NCBI GenBank assembly: GCA_030652255.1
Contig: JAUSAZ010000146.1
Coordinates: forward strand, 1 to 56,815
Source: Myxococcales bacterium
GTDB taxonomy: Bacteria > Myxococcota_A > Polyangia > Polyangiales > Ga0077539
Length of the DNA stretch: 56,815 bases
Direction of reading: 5' to 3'
A model generated the notes under the pieces. The model saw only the letters and a list, made by a program, of their open reading frames with translations. It was not told the origin of the DNA and searched no databases. The translations under genes and the position numbers were made by a program. Positions 43,946 to 52,619 of this stretch are shown piece after piece (position 1 is the first letter of the stretch; every line of letters starts with the position of its first letter).

Positions 43946-44159
43946 CCTGATCCCCCGCCCGATCGCGGGGCGCCCGCAGCCCTCACGGCGCGCCGCCCCG
44001 CTCGATCGCTCCCCTCCCGCTTCTCCCCCCTCCCGCTTTATTCACTCCCCTCCCATCGAAGGCTGACGGCGCCCCCCGCGGGCGTCCGAGGCTTCGCATC
44101 TCCGCCGGAGCGGTGTATTCCCGTCGGCCGTAACGCCCAACGGGAGGAACACAGCCCCA

Positions 44160-46214
44160 ATGCACATCCGCTCGAAGCTCATCACGTCCGCAGGCGCCAT
44201 CGCCATCTGCATCGCGGCCTCCCCGGCCTGGTCGCAGACCCGCCGCGCGGTGCGCATCCAGTCGACGCCCCCGGGCGCCACGGTGCGCGTCGACAGCGCC
44301 ACCGCGCCCCCCCTCGGCCAGACGCCCCTCACCCGGGCGATGATCCCGCAGGGCCCGCACCGGCTCTTCTTCGACCTCCCGGGCTATGTGCAGGGCACCC
44401 TCGACGTCACCATCGCCGCGCGCAACCCCCGCCCCTTCGCCCTCACCCTGGTGCAGGGCGGCAACGTCTACGTCGCCGCCGACGTCGACGGCGCCCCCAT
44501 CTTCCTCGACGGCACCCAGGTGGGCGTCACCCCGGGGCGGCTCAACAACGTCCCGCCGGGCGCGCACATCGTCGAGCTCCGCATGGAGGGCCGGCAGCCC
44601 GCGCGCGAGACCGTCAACGTCGTCTCCGGTCAGCTCGCCACGGTCAACGTCACGCTGCGCCCCACCGTCGCCCCGACGGGCGTCGTGCGCGTGGTGGTCT
44701 CCAACCCCAACGGCCCGCTGCCCGCCGACCTCCAGGTGTCCCTCGACGGCACCCCCCTCACGGGCACGCCGCCCTCCAACGACGCTGTGCTCCCGGGGAC
44801 CCACCTCGTGCAGGTCTCGGCCACCGGGTTTCGCAGCACCCGCCGGGAGATCACCGTCGCCGCCGGCCAGGTCCAGGCCGTGGCCATCGACCTCGAGGCC
44901 GCCGCCGCCACCTCCGGCGGCCTCCGCGTGATCGTGCCCACCCCGGGCGCCCAGGCCTTCGTCGACGGCGACCCGCTCACCCTCTCCAACGGCCGCGTCG
45001 ACCGCGCCGACCTCGCCCCCGGCGCCCACACCGTGCGCGTCACGGCCCCCGGCCGAGAGACCGTCATCCGCGAGGTGACCGTCACCGCGGGCCAGCAGGC
45101 CGTGCTCGAGCTCGCCGACACCGACCTCCGCGTCTCCGCGGCGCGCGGTCGCGTCCGGGTGATGGTGCCCGCCACCCCCGAGGCGGAGATCTTCATCAAC
45201 AGCGAGCGCGTGGGCCAGGGGCGCTACACCCGCGACGACGCCCCCACCGGCGACCTCACGGTGCTCGTGCGCGCCCCGGGCTTCAACGACGTCACCCAGC
45301 AGTGCGCCGTCTCCGACACGCAGGCCTGCGAGCTGAACGTCACCCTCGTCCGCACCCCGGTGGCCCCCGCGGCCCCGCAGGGCCCGCGGCCCATCGACAT
45401 CGCCCGCCGCCGCGCGGGCATCAGCACCTTCGGCGCCGCGCCGCTCACCCGCGGCGACGGGGCCTTCGACGCCATCGGCAGCTTCGGGGCAATGCCCCTC
45501 GAGCTGCGCGCCACCATGGGCTTCGTGCCCAACAACAGCTTCCCCGCCTTCGGCAACTTCGCCATCGACGGCGGCATCGCGATCCGCACGCGCTTCAACT
45601 GGTACGAGTTCGAGCTGCGCTCGCGCGCCGGCTGGCGCTTCGCCAACGACCTCATCGCCGTCGGCGGCGAGGTGCGGATGTACGGCGCGCTCGGCTTCGA
45701 GAAGTCCCGCGGCTTCGGGCTGCTGCTCCAGGGCAACCTGTCGTTCCACTTCAACCTGGGCGACGACGTGCAGACCGCGCGGGGCCAGGAGCCCGTCGGC
45801 GGCCTCGGGGCGATCACCATCTCCCTCAACGCCGGCCTCGAGACCAACCTCGACAACCCCGGCGGGCTCAACCCGACGCTCTCCGACAACCGCGGGAATT
45901 ACACCCTCTGCGACAACCGCCGCCCCGGCGACAACTCGCAGTCGGTCGAAGGCTCCTGTGACGTGGCCAACTCGGTGCGCGGCTTCACCGGCCTGGTCGC
46001 CGAGCTCGGGCTCTTCCGCCACCTCTCGTTCTTCGCGGGCGCCACCCTGTACCTGCCCTTCCCGGAGGAGATCCAGTACAGCGGCCCCAGCGACCCGATC
46101 CCCAACGCCTTCCAGGGCGTCGGGTCCAACGTGTCGCGCCGCGTGCTGACCACCTCGTTCTGGGACGCGTCGCTGCCGATCAACCTCCGCCTCGGCATCA
46201 CCTACAAGTTCTGA
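44160..46214 (+). CDS. PEGA-repeat outer-membrane protein with C-terminal beta-barrel
   Basis: The 684-residue product has a signal peptide ending AWSQ. Residues 27-400 are four or five PEGA-type repeats of about 75 residues (STPPGATVRVD, FLDGTQVGVTP, VPPGAHIVEL, APGAHTVRV, INSERVGQG), a module that usually binds surface glycans or wall. From about residue 440 alternating strands form a barrel of 8-12 strands that ends INLRLGITYKF, with the terminal Phe expected of outer-membrane proteins. A cell-envelope anchoring role is likely. A CGGGAGG-like ribosome site lies just before the ATG. Confidence 0.8.
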   Translation: MHIRSKLITSAGAIAICIAASPAWSQTRRAVRIQSTPPGATVRVDSATAPPLGQTPLTRAMIPQGPHRLFFDLPGYVQGTLDVTIAARNPRPFALTLVQGGNVYVAADVDGAPIFLDGTQVGVTPGRLNNVPPGAHIVELRMEGRQPARETVNVVSGQLATVNVTLRPTVAPTGVVRVVVSNPNGPLPADLQVSLDGTPLTGTPPSNDAVLPGTHLVQVSATGFRSTRREITVAAGQVQAVAIDLEAAAATSGGLRVIVPTPGAQAFVDGDPLTLSNGRVDRADLAPGAHTVRVTAPGRETVIREVTVTAGQQAVLELADTDLRVSAARGRVRVMVPATPEAEIFINSERVGQGRYTRDDAPTGDLTVLVRAPGFNDVTQQCAVSDTQACELNVTLVRTPVAPAAPQGPRPIDIARRRAGISTFGAAPLTRGDGAFDAIGSFGAMPLELRATMGFVPNNSFPAFGNFAIDGGIAIRTRFNWYEFELRSRAGWRFANDLIAVGGEVRMYGALGFEKSRGFGLLLQGNLSFHFNLGDDVQTARGQEPVGGLGAITISLNAGLETNLDNPGGLNPTLSDNRGNYTLCDNRRPGDNSQSVEGSCDVANSVRGFTGLVAELGLFRHLSFFAGATLYLPFPEEIQYSGPSDPIPNAFQGVGSNVSRRVLTTSFWDASLPINLRLGITYKF

Positions 46215-46256
46215 CCGCGCTCGCGGCCGACGGACCTTCGGGTATCCTCCGCCGCG

Positions 46257-48146
46257 ATGTCCCCCTCCCCTCGCCCGCTCCACGCCGCGCTCGCGCTCGT
46301 GCTCGCCGCCTCGCTCCCGCAGTGCGCGAGCGCCCCCAGCGTTGCCCCGGTGGTCGCCCCTCCCCCGCCGCCCTCCGCCGCGGTCGAGCTCGCCGTCGAC
46401 ACGGGCCCCGTCGCCCGCCCCGACGACGCCGTGGTCACCCTGCGCATCGCCTCGGTGCGCGGCCTCGCCCGGCGCCTCGGCGACATGCTCGGCCTGCGGG
46501 AGTTCATCGAGGAGGGCCTCAACGCCGCGCTGCCCGACGTCCTCGGCGACGAGGCCGCCGCCCGGGCGGTCGACCTCGAAGGGCCGCTCGAGCTCGTGGT
46601 GGCCTTCCACGACAACGACGTCGAGGGCATGGCGTCCTTCGCGCTGCGCTCGCTCGCCAACACCCGCACGCAGCTCGCCGACGGCCACACCCTGGAGACC
46701 GTGGGCAACCCCTCGCTGCAGCTCCAGCGCGTGCGGCGCGATGGGGCGCGGCCCAGCAACGACGAGCTCATCCTGTCGCCCTCGACCGCCGAGGGCGGCG
46801 GGCGCCTGCTGATGGTGCGCCGCCGCGAGGGCTACGAGGGCTTCGTCAACCGCTACGCCCCGTACCTCTCGCGCACCCTCGCCGCGCAGCCGCTGGCGGC
46901 CTCCGAGGGGGCGGCCGTGATCGAGCTCCAGCCGCAGGTGATCGACCGGGCGATGCGCCGCGAGCTCGAGCAGCTCACCGAGCTGGCCGACCACTTCGCG
47001 CCGGGCCCCGACCCCAACAACCCGCAGTTCTCCGACGCGGCCCGCGCGTGGCTGCGCGACGCCCTCGCGGCCGTGCGCAGCACCCTGGCCGAGGCCCGCG
47101 ACGCGCGGCTCGCCCTCGACCTCGGCGACGCGGGCGCCACGCTGCGCTTCGCCGTCGCGGTGCAGAGCCCGAGCGCCCAGCTGGCCCAGCAGGCCCTCGC
47201 CGCCGTGCACGACAGCCCTCCCCCGATGGACCTCTACGAGCGCCTCCCGCCCGGGGGCTGGACGTACAGCGCGTGGGCCCTGCACGCCGAGCCGCTGCGG
47301 GCGACGCTCAACCTGGGCGCCAACGCCGTCGCGCGGATGATCACCCCGCGCACCCGCCTGCCCGAGGCCGACGCCACGGCGCTGCGCACCGCCCTCGGCG
47401 CCCTCGTGGCGCAGGACCGCGTGGCCGTCGCCGCCACCACGCACCGCGACGCGCAGGACCGCTACACCAGCACCTCGCTCCTGCGGGTCTCCACGCCGTC
47501 GCCGCAGTTCGTGGCCAACGTGCGCGCGCTGGTCACCACGCTGCGCCGCCCGGCCGTCGCCCGCGCGGTGCGCGCCGACCTGCGCATCGACCCGATGGGC
47601 TGGACGCTGCCGCCGACCACCGGCCTCCCGGCGGGCTCGCTGCTGCTCCGCGGCCCGATGCCCACGCTCAGCTCGCTCCGCGGGGCCTTCGGCTCGACGG
47701 CCCCGGCGCCCGGCACCCCCGCGGCGGCGCGGCCCGGCGCCACCCCCGCGGCGGCGCGGCCGGTGTTGTCCGAGCTGCTGCTGGTGCCCGAGGGCGACCA
47801 CGTCTGGGTGGTGCTGGGCGGCAACGCGCGGACGCAGTTCCAGTCGGCGTCGGGGGCGCACGGTGCGCCGCCCACGATCGAAGACGCGACGGCGGCAGGG
47901 ACGAGCAGCGTGGTGGCCATCCTGCCGGGCGCCATCTCGGAGCTCGTCCGCGACGACACCACCCTGCGGCGGATGATCGACGAGACCATCGCCCACGGCG
48001 GCGCGGCAGCGAGCGCGCCGAGCATCGGCCGGCTGCGCACCGTCGAGCGGGATGGCATCACCCAGGTCAGCGTCGACCTCGCGGTGCCGCGCGCGGCCCT
48101 CGGGCTCGTCGGGCAGAGCGTGCAGCGCGGGCTGGCGCGCCCGTAG
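46257..48146 (+). CDS. Lipoprotein of unknown function
   Basis: The 629-residue product has a lipoprotein signal ending ASLPQC (Cys23) and a Pro-rich linker. The rest is a soluble alpha/beta protein with a repeated strand-helix pattern, resembling DUF3352-type periplasmic proteins in overall layout (VVTLRIASVRGLARRL at the start, FALRSLANTRTQLADG, LTEYAD-like helices). A tandem Ala/Pro/Gly repeat (GTPAAARPGATPAAARP) lies near residues 485-501. It follows the PEGA gene by 42 bp on the same strand and may be co-transcribed. The DUF3352 comparison is tentative. Confidence 0.65.
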   Translation: MSPSPRPLHAALALVLAASLPQCASAPSVAPVVAPPPPPSAAVELAVDTGPVARPDDAVVTLRIASVRGLARRLGDMLGLREFIEEGLNAALPDVLGDEAAARAVDLEGPLELVVAFHDNDVEGMASFALRSLANTRTQLADGHTLETVGNPSLQLQRVRRDGARPSNDELILSPSTAEGGGRLLMVRRREGYEGFVNRYAPYLSRTLAAQPLAASEGAAVIELQPQVIDRAMRRELEQLTELADHFAPGPDPNNPQFSDAARAWLRDALAAVRSTLAEARDARLALDLGDAGATLRFAVAVQSPSAQLAQQALAAVHDSPPPMDLYERLPPGGWTYSAWALHAEPLRATLNLGANAVARMITPRTRLPEADATALRTALGALVAQDRVAVAATTHRDAQDRYTSTSLLRVSTPSPQFVANVRALVTTLRRPAVARAVRADLRIDPMGWTLPPTTGLPAGSLLLRGPMPTLSSLRGAFGSTAPAPGTPAAARPGATPAAARPVLSELLLVPEGDHVWVVLGGNARTQFQSASGAHGAPPTIEDATAAGTSSVVAILPGAISELVRDDTTLRRMIDETIAHGGAAASAPSIGRLRTVERDGITQVSVDLAVPRAALGLVGQSVQRGLARP

Positions 48147-48153
48147 GCCGACG

Positions 48154-49254
48154 ATGCCCACCGCCCGACCCTGGAGGCGCCCGCTGTGGCTCGCGATGAT
48201 CGCGGCGTCGCTCGTGTCGGCCTGCGCGACCGGGGACGGCGAGCCCGATGATCCCGACGTGAAGCTCATCCCCCTGGACGAGCTCCAGCCCGGGGAGGAC
48301 ACCCCCGCCGCCGAGGACGCCGGCATCGAGACCGACGTACCCGCCGAGGATGTCCCGATCGAGCCCATGGACGTGGGCTTCGACGTGGGCTTCGATGTCG
48401 GAAGAGACGCCGGCACCGACGTGGGCTTCGATGTCGGAAGGGACACCGGGGTCGACGTGGGTGTCGATGTCGGAAGAGACACGGGCACCGACGCGGGCTG
48501 CGTGGGTCCCACCAGCCAGACCTGCGGCGCCTGTGGGACCCAGACGCGCACCTGCGTCGCGGGCGCCTGGACGGCGTGGGGCACCTGCGTCGAGCCGTCC
48601 ATCACGCTCGCGGCGAGCTGGCGCCTCGGCATCACGCCGGTGGACGGCGGCCCGCTGGTCACCTCGCTGGCGTGGTTCACCGGCGGCGGCGCGGCGGGGG
48701 CGCTCACCGGCGGCGCGGTCGACGCCTACGGGTACGCCGAGCTCACCAGCGTCGCGACCAACGGCTGCGCGCGCACCGTGGCCTTCACCAAGCGCTACGT
48801 CGTGGGCTCGTCGACGGGCACCACCTTCCGCTACACGGGCGCCTGGAGCGCCGCGCCCACCAGCTTCGCGGGCACCTGGGTCGACACCGCCGCGGCGAGC
48901 AACACCTCCAGCTTCACGGCGCAGTCGCGCAGCGGCCGCGACCCCGCCGCCGTCGCGGGGAGCTGGCGCCTGGCCGTCACCTGGATGGTCACCCGCACGA
49001 CCTTCACCATCGGGCCGACGGGTGGGCTCACCGGGACGATGGTCGACGAGTACGGCACGGCGTCCCTCCAGGGGGCGGTCGACCTCGGCAGCGGCGCGGT
49101 GATGTTCGTGAAGCGCTACACCATCGGCACTTCTCTCGATCAGACCTTCCTCTACACGGGCACCTTCAGCGCCGACGGCGCGCGCATCACCGGCGGCGCC
49201 TGGAGCGACCAGGGCACCTCCGGGCTGACCGGCACCTGGAGCGCCCAGCGCTGA
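48154..49254 (+). CDS. Lipoprotein with DVG linker, TSP1-like segment and two repeated beta domains
   Basis: The 366-residue product starts at ATG 48154, seven bases after the previous stop. The signal ends SLVSAC. A linker with DVGFDVGRDAGTDVG repeats runs to about residue 110. A short thrombospondin-1-like piece, CGACGTQTRTCVAGAW, follows; a similar T-C-x-x-G-x-W piece occurs in the RCC1 protein at 23882. Two related domains of about 95 residues follow, each starting A-x-S-W-R-L and ending T-G-x-W (ASWRLGIT and GSWRLAVT). A surface-binding role is likely; the ligand is unknown. Confidence 0.7.
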   Translation: MPTARPWRRPLWLAMIAASLVSACATGDGEPDDPDVKLIPLDELQPGEDTPAAEDAGIETDVPAEDVPIEPMDVGFDVGFDVGRDAGTDVGFDVGRDTGVDVGVDVGRDTGTDAGCVGPTSQTCGACGTQTRTCVAGAWTAWGTCVEPSITLAASWRLGITPVDGGPLVTSLAWFTGGGAAGALTGGAVDAYGYAELTSVATNGCARTVAFTKRYVVGSSTGTTFRYTGAWSAAPTSFAGTWVDTAAASNTSSFTAQSRSGRDPAAVAGSWRLAVTWMVTRTTFTIGPTGGLTGTMVDEYGTASLQGAVDLGSGAVMFVKRYTIGTSLDQTFLYTGTFSADGARITGGAWSDQGTSGLTGTWSAQR

Positions 49255-49326
49255 CGGGACCGATATGTGACACCGGGGCGGCGGCGGCGATACCGTGCGA
49301 GCGCGTCGAGGAGGGTCACCGTCCCA

Positions 49327-49728
49327 ATGAGCGAACCGAGCGACAAGCCCGCGGGCCAGTATGAGTTCACGTCGGCCGAGAACGAGGTCGTCCGGGGCCT
49401 CGCCGGCACCATGTCCGTGACGGGGCTGGTGCTCATCGCGCTGGCCATCGTCGCCATCCTGTACGCGGTGATGTTCATCGCGGGCAGCCGGCAGGACCCG
49501 ACGCCGCTGGTGGTCACCGCGCTCTGCGCGCCGATGGTCATCGCCGGCTTCGGGCTACGCTCCGCCGCCGAGCCGCTGCTCAAGATCATCGGCACCGAAG
49601 GGCAGGACATCACCCACCTGATGAGCGCCCTACGGGAGTTCCACCGGGTGTTCGCGCTGCAGCGCACGGGCTTCGCGCTCGCGCTGCTGGTCGCCGTCAT
49701 CGCCGTGGTCGTGCAGGCCCTGCACTGA
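49327..49728 (+). CDS. Small two- to three-helix membrane protein
   Basis: The 133-residue product starts at ATG 49327 (MSEPSDKPAGQYEF). Hydrophobic segments are at about 33-54 (TGLVLIALAIVAILYAVMF), 61-75 and 114-130 (FALALLVAVIAVVVQAL). A cytoplasmic helix with LLKIIGTEGQDITHLMSALR lies between the last two. No family is recognised. It is convergent with uvrB (stop 49730), with one base between the stops. It is the last clearly Myxococcota-type complete gene before the compositional switch. Confidence 0.65.
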   Translation: MSEPSDKPAGQYEFTSAENEVVRGLAGTMSVTGLVLIALAIVAILYAVMFIAGSRQDPTPLVVTALCAPMVIAGFGLRSAAEPLLKIIGTEGQDITHLMSALREFHRVFALQRTGFALALLVAVIAVVVQALH

Positions 49729-49729
49729 C

Positions 49730-52462
49730 TCACCCCTTCTTCGCGTAGCGCTGCCCCGCCTTCTCGAAGCGCTTCCGGGGGTCGCTCTTCGCCTTGTCCT
49801 TCGTCGGCGTGAACCCCGTCACCGGGGCCTTCGGGGCCTGCGGGATGCCCGTCTCCACCGCGCGCAGCTCGTCGCGCAGCGCCGCGGCCCGCTCGAAGTC
49901 CAGCGACTCCGCCGCCTCCAGCATCTCCGCCCGCAGCTGCTCGGCCAGCGCCGCGCGGCCCGCGTCGTCCTTGGGCATCTCCTGGGCGGCTGCTCCCTTC
50001 CGCCGGCCCTTGGAGACGCTCACGTAGTCGCTCGTGCCCGACGCGGGCGACAGGTCGCTGATGGCGCGCGTGGTGCTCGTCGGGGTGATCCCGTGCTTCT
50101 CGTTGTAGGCCCGCTGGATCGCCCGGCGACGGTCGGTCTCCTCGATGGCGTTCTGCATCGCGCGGGTGATGGTGTCGCCGTACATGATCACCCGCCCCTC
50201 GACGTTGCGCGCCGCGCGGCCGATGGTCTGGATGAGCGAGCGCGGCGAGCGCAGGAAGCCCTCCTTGTCGGCGTCGAGGATGGCCACCAGCGACACCTCG
50301 GGCAGGTCGAGGCCCTCGCGCAGCAGGTTGATGCCCACCAGCACGTCGAACTCCCCGCGCCGCAGGTCGCGCAGGATCTCCACCCGCTCCAGCGTGTCGA
50401 TGTCCGAGTGTAGATAGCGGACCTTTACACCGAGGTCTTGATAGTACTCGGTGAGGTCCTCGGCCATGCGCTTGGTCAACACCGTGACCAGCGAGCGATA
50501 GCCGGCCAGCGCGACCTGGCGCACCTCGCCGACCAGATCGTCGACCTGCGTGCGCGCCGAACGGATTTCGACCGGCGGATCGATCAGCCCGGTCGGGCGG
50601 ATGACCTGCTCGACGAAGACGCCATTGGCCTCGTTCATTTCCCAATGGCTCGGCGTCGCGGAGACGGCGACCGACTGCGGCCGCATCGCGTCCCATTCCT
50701 CGAAGCGCAGCGGCCGGTTGTCCATGCACGAGGGCAGGCGGAAGCCGTATTCGGCGAGCGTCGCCTTGCGCCGGAAGTCGCCGCGGAACATGCCGCCGAT
50801 CTGCGGAATCGTGACGTGCGACTCGTCCGCGAACACCAGCGCGTTGTCGGGCACGTATTCGAACAGAGTCGGCGGCGGCTCGCCGGGCCGGCGGCCGGTG
50901 AGATAGCGCGAATAGTTCTCGATGCCGGCGCAGGAGCCGGTGGCTTCCATCATTTCCAGATCGTAATTGGTGCGCTGCTCGAGCCGCTGCGCTTCCAAGA
51001 GGCGGCCGGCGTCGTTGAGCTGCGCGAGGCGGCCGCGCAATTCGGATTTGATCGAATTCATCGCCTGGATGAGCGTCGGGCGCGGCGTGACGTAATGCGA
51101 ATTGGCGTAGACCTTGACGAATTCCAGCTCGTCGGTCTTCTGGCCGGTGAGCGGATCGAATTCGTGGATGCTCTCGATCTCGTCGCCGAACAGCGACACG
51201 CGCCAGGCGCGGTCTTCATAATGCGCCGGGAAGATTTCGATGGTGTCGCCGCGAACACGGAACGAACCGCGGAAGAAATCGGCCTGCGTGCGCTTGTATT
51301 GCAGCGCGACGAGGTCGGCCATCAGCTGGCGCTGGCTGATGGCGCCGCGCTGCTTCAGCGTGAAGGTCATCGCCGAATAGGTTTCGACCGAGCCGATGCC
51401 GTAAATGCACGACACCGAGGCGACGATGATGACGTCGTCGCGCTCGAGCAGCGAGCGCGTCGCCGAATGGCGCATGCGGTCGATCTGCTCGTTGATCGAG
51501 GATTCCTTCTCGATATAGGTGTCGGTGCGCGGGACGTAGGCTTCCGGCTGGTAGTAATCGTAATAGGAGACGAAATACTCGACGGCGTTGTCGGGGAAGA
51601 AGTTCTTGAACTCGCCGTAGAGCTGCGCCGCGAGCGTTTTGTTCGGCGCCAGGATGATCGCCGGGCGCTGCGTCGCCTCGATCACCTTGGCCATGGTGAA
51701 GGTCTTGCCGGAGCCGGTGACGCCTAAGAGAACCTGCGTGCGGTCGTGGCGCTGCACGCCTTCGACCAGTTCGCGGATCGCCACCGGCTGATCGCCCTTC
51801 GGCTCGAAGTCGGACTTGATGACGAATTTCCGGCCGCCCTCGGATTTCTCCGGGCGCGGCGGGCGATGCGGCGTCCACACCTGGCCGGTCTCGGCCTCGG
51901 CGCGGAATTCGTCGCGGCCCTCGCGCAGCAGTTTCTCCAGCGCCTCGGCGGTGGCGGCGACGCCCATCGAGGAGAGGCCGCCGGGCCCGGTCGGCAGATC
52001 GGCGCGGGGCAGGCGGAATTTCGGATCGCCGCCGGCGCGGGCGACGAGGGCGTCCTTGATCGACTGCTCGCGGTCGGCATCGGTGGCGGCGGCATCCTGA
52101 CCGTCGCCGAGGCCGAGCTCCTTGGCCAAAGCCGGGTCGAGCCCGGTGACCGGCGCGCCGGTGTAGTCCGACTGCGGCGCTTCGCCGAAGCCGTCCGGCA
52201 ACGGTACGGATTTGGGCGTCGATTTGCGCGCGGTGTGGGCGGCGGAAAAATCCTTGCGGCGGTCGAAGGAATTGTTCGGCGGCGGCTGAAGCCCGGTGCC
52301 CGAGCCCAAACCTGTTCCCGAGCCCATGCCGGCGGTGCCCTTCTTGATGCCGGGATTGAGGATATCCGCGAGCGAATCCGGTACGGCTACGTCATCCGGG
52401 CGCGACGCCTTGGCGCGCGTCGGGCGCGCCGGGTCCTTTGGCTTTTTCGGGGGCTTCCGCAT
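49730..52462 (-). CDS. uvrB: UvrB, chimeric in this assembly (Rhizobiales N-terminus, Myxococcota-like C-terminus)
   Basis: The 910-residue product is the excinuclease ABC helicase subunit. The N-terminal extension of about 220 residues (Pro/Lys/Asp-rich, with KDFSAAHTARKS) is typical of Rhizobiales UvrB. The helicase core has Walker A GVTGSGKTFTMA, the damage-binding hairpin region SYYDYYQPEAYVP, VADESHVTIPQ, and the C-terminal motifs LREGLDLPEVSLVAILDADK and QTIGRAARN. The UvrC-interacting UVR motif (FERAALRDELRAVE-like) is near the end. Bases 49730-50400 use G/C-ending codons and LERVEILRDLRRG wording like Myxococcota, while bases beyond about 50475 use alphaproteobacterial codons. The frame is kept across the junction. 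Confidence 0.85.
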   Translation of the reverse strand: MRKPPKKPKDPARPTRAKASRPDDVAVPDSLADILNPGIKKGTAGMGSGTGLGSGTGLQPPPNNSFDRRKDFSAAHTARKSTPKSVPLPDGFGEAPQSDYTGAPVTGLDPALAKELGLGDGQDAAATDADREQSIKDALVARAGGDPKFRLPRADLPTGPGGLSSMGVAATAEALEKLLREGRDEFRAEAETGQVWTPHRPPRPEKSEGGRKFVIKSDFEPKGDQPVAIRELVEGVQRHDRTQVLLGVTGSGKTFTMAKVIEATQRPAIILAPNKTLAAQLYGEFKNFFPDNAVEYFVSYYDYYQPEAYVPRTDTYIEKESSINEQIDRMRHSATRSLLERDDVIIVASVSCIYGIGSVETYSAMTFTLKQRGAISQRQLMADLVALQYKRTQADFFRGSFRVRGDTIEIFPAHYEDRAWRVSLFGDEIESIHEFDPLTGQKTDELEFVKVYANSHYVTPRPTLIQAMNSIKSELRGRLAQLNDAGRLLEAQRLEQRTNYDLEMMEATGSCAGIENYSRYLTGRRPGEPPPTLFEYVPDNALVFADESHVTIPQIGGMFRGDFRRKATLAEYGFRLPSCMDNRPLRFEEWDAMRPQSVAVSATPSHWEMNEANGVFVEQVIRPTGLIDPPVEIRSARTQVDDLVGEVRQVALAGYRSLVTVLTKRMAEDLTEYYQDLGVKVRYLHSDIDTLERVEILRDLRRGEFDVLVGINLLREGLDLPEVSLVAILDADKEGFLRSPRSLIQTIGRAARNVEGRVIMYGDTITRAMQNAIEETDRRRAIQRAYNEKHGITPTSTTRAISDLSPASGTSDYVSVSKGRRKGAAAQEMPKDDAGRAALAEQLRAEMLEAAESLDFERAAALRDELRAVETGIPQAPKAPVTGFTPTKDKAKSDPRKRFEKAGQRYAKKG
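50405..50475. other. Compositional junction inside uvrB (probable chimeric join)
   Basis: Left of this interval the sequence is extremely GC-rich; to the right it shows many A/T third positions and alphaproteobacterial gene content to the window end. The interval itself encodes TEYYQDLGVKVRYLHSD with codons TAT, CAA, GGT, GTA, TAT and CTA, rare on both sides. Conserved helicase sequence here would allow assembly or recombination between different organisms. Confidence 0.75.
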
Positions 52463-52619
52463 CGGGGGAATATGGGTGGAGTCGCAGGATGATGGAAGGC
52501 CGGGCCCGGTTCCGATTTCGGCACCGCATAAAAGCCTCGGCGTGTAAGCAATTGCTCACTTTCGGCGGTCACTATGGGGGCAAGCCGACAAAAAACACTC
52601 ATTTTATATGTGAATTGAA

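Noticed and set aside
43946..43980. Hairpin CCCCG/CGGGG after the metalloprotease as a terminator
   Set aside because: The stem is short for such GC-rich DNA and there is no T-tract; chance hairpins are common here.
39050..48707. Minus-strand open frames of more than 1500 residues under the metalloprotease and PEGA genes
   Set aside because: They have Val/Arg/Ala/Glu-rich shadow composition and no domain; the plus-strand frames have HExxH, PEGA and barrel features.
49730..52462. Natural horizontal transfer of the whole right side by recombination in uvrB
   Set aside because: Possible but less likely: a recombined tract should return to host sequence, and none is seen to the window end. Kept as the alternative in the finding.
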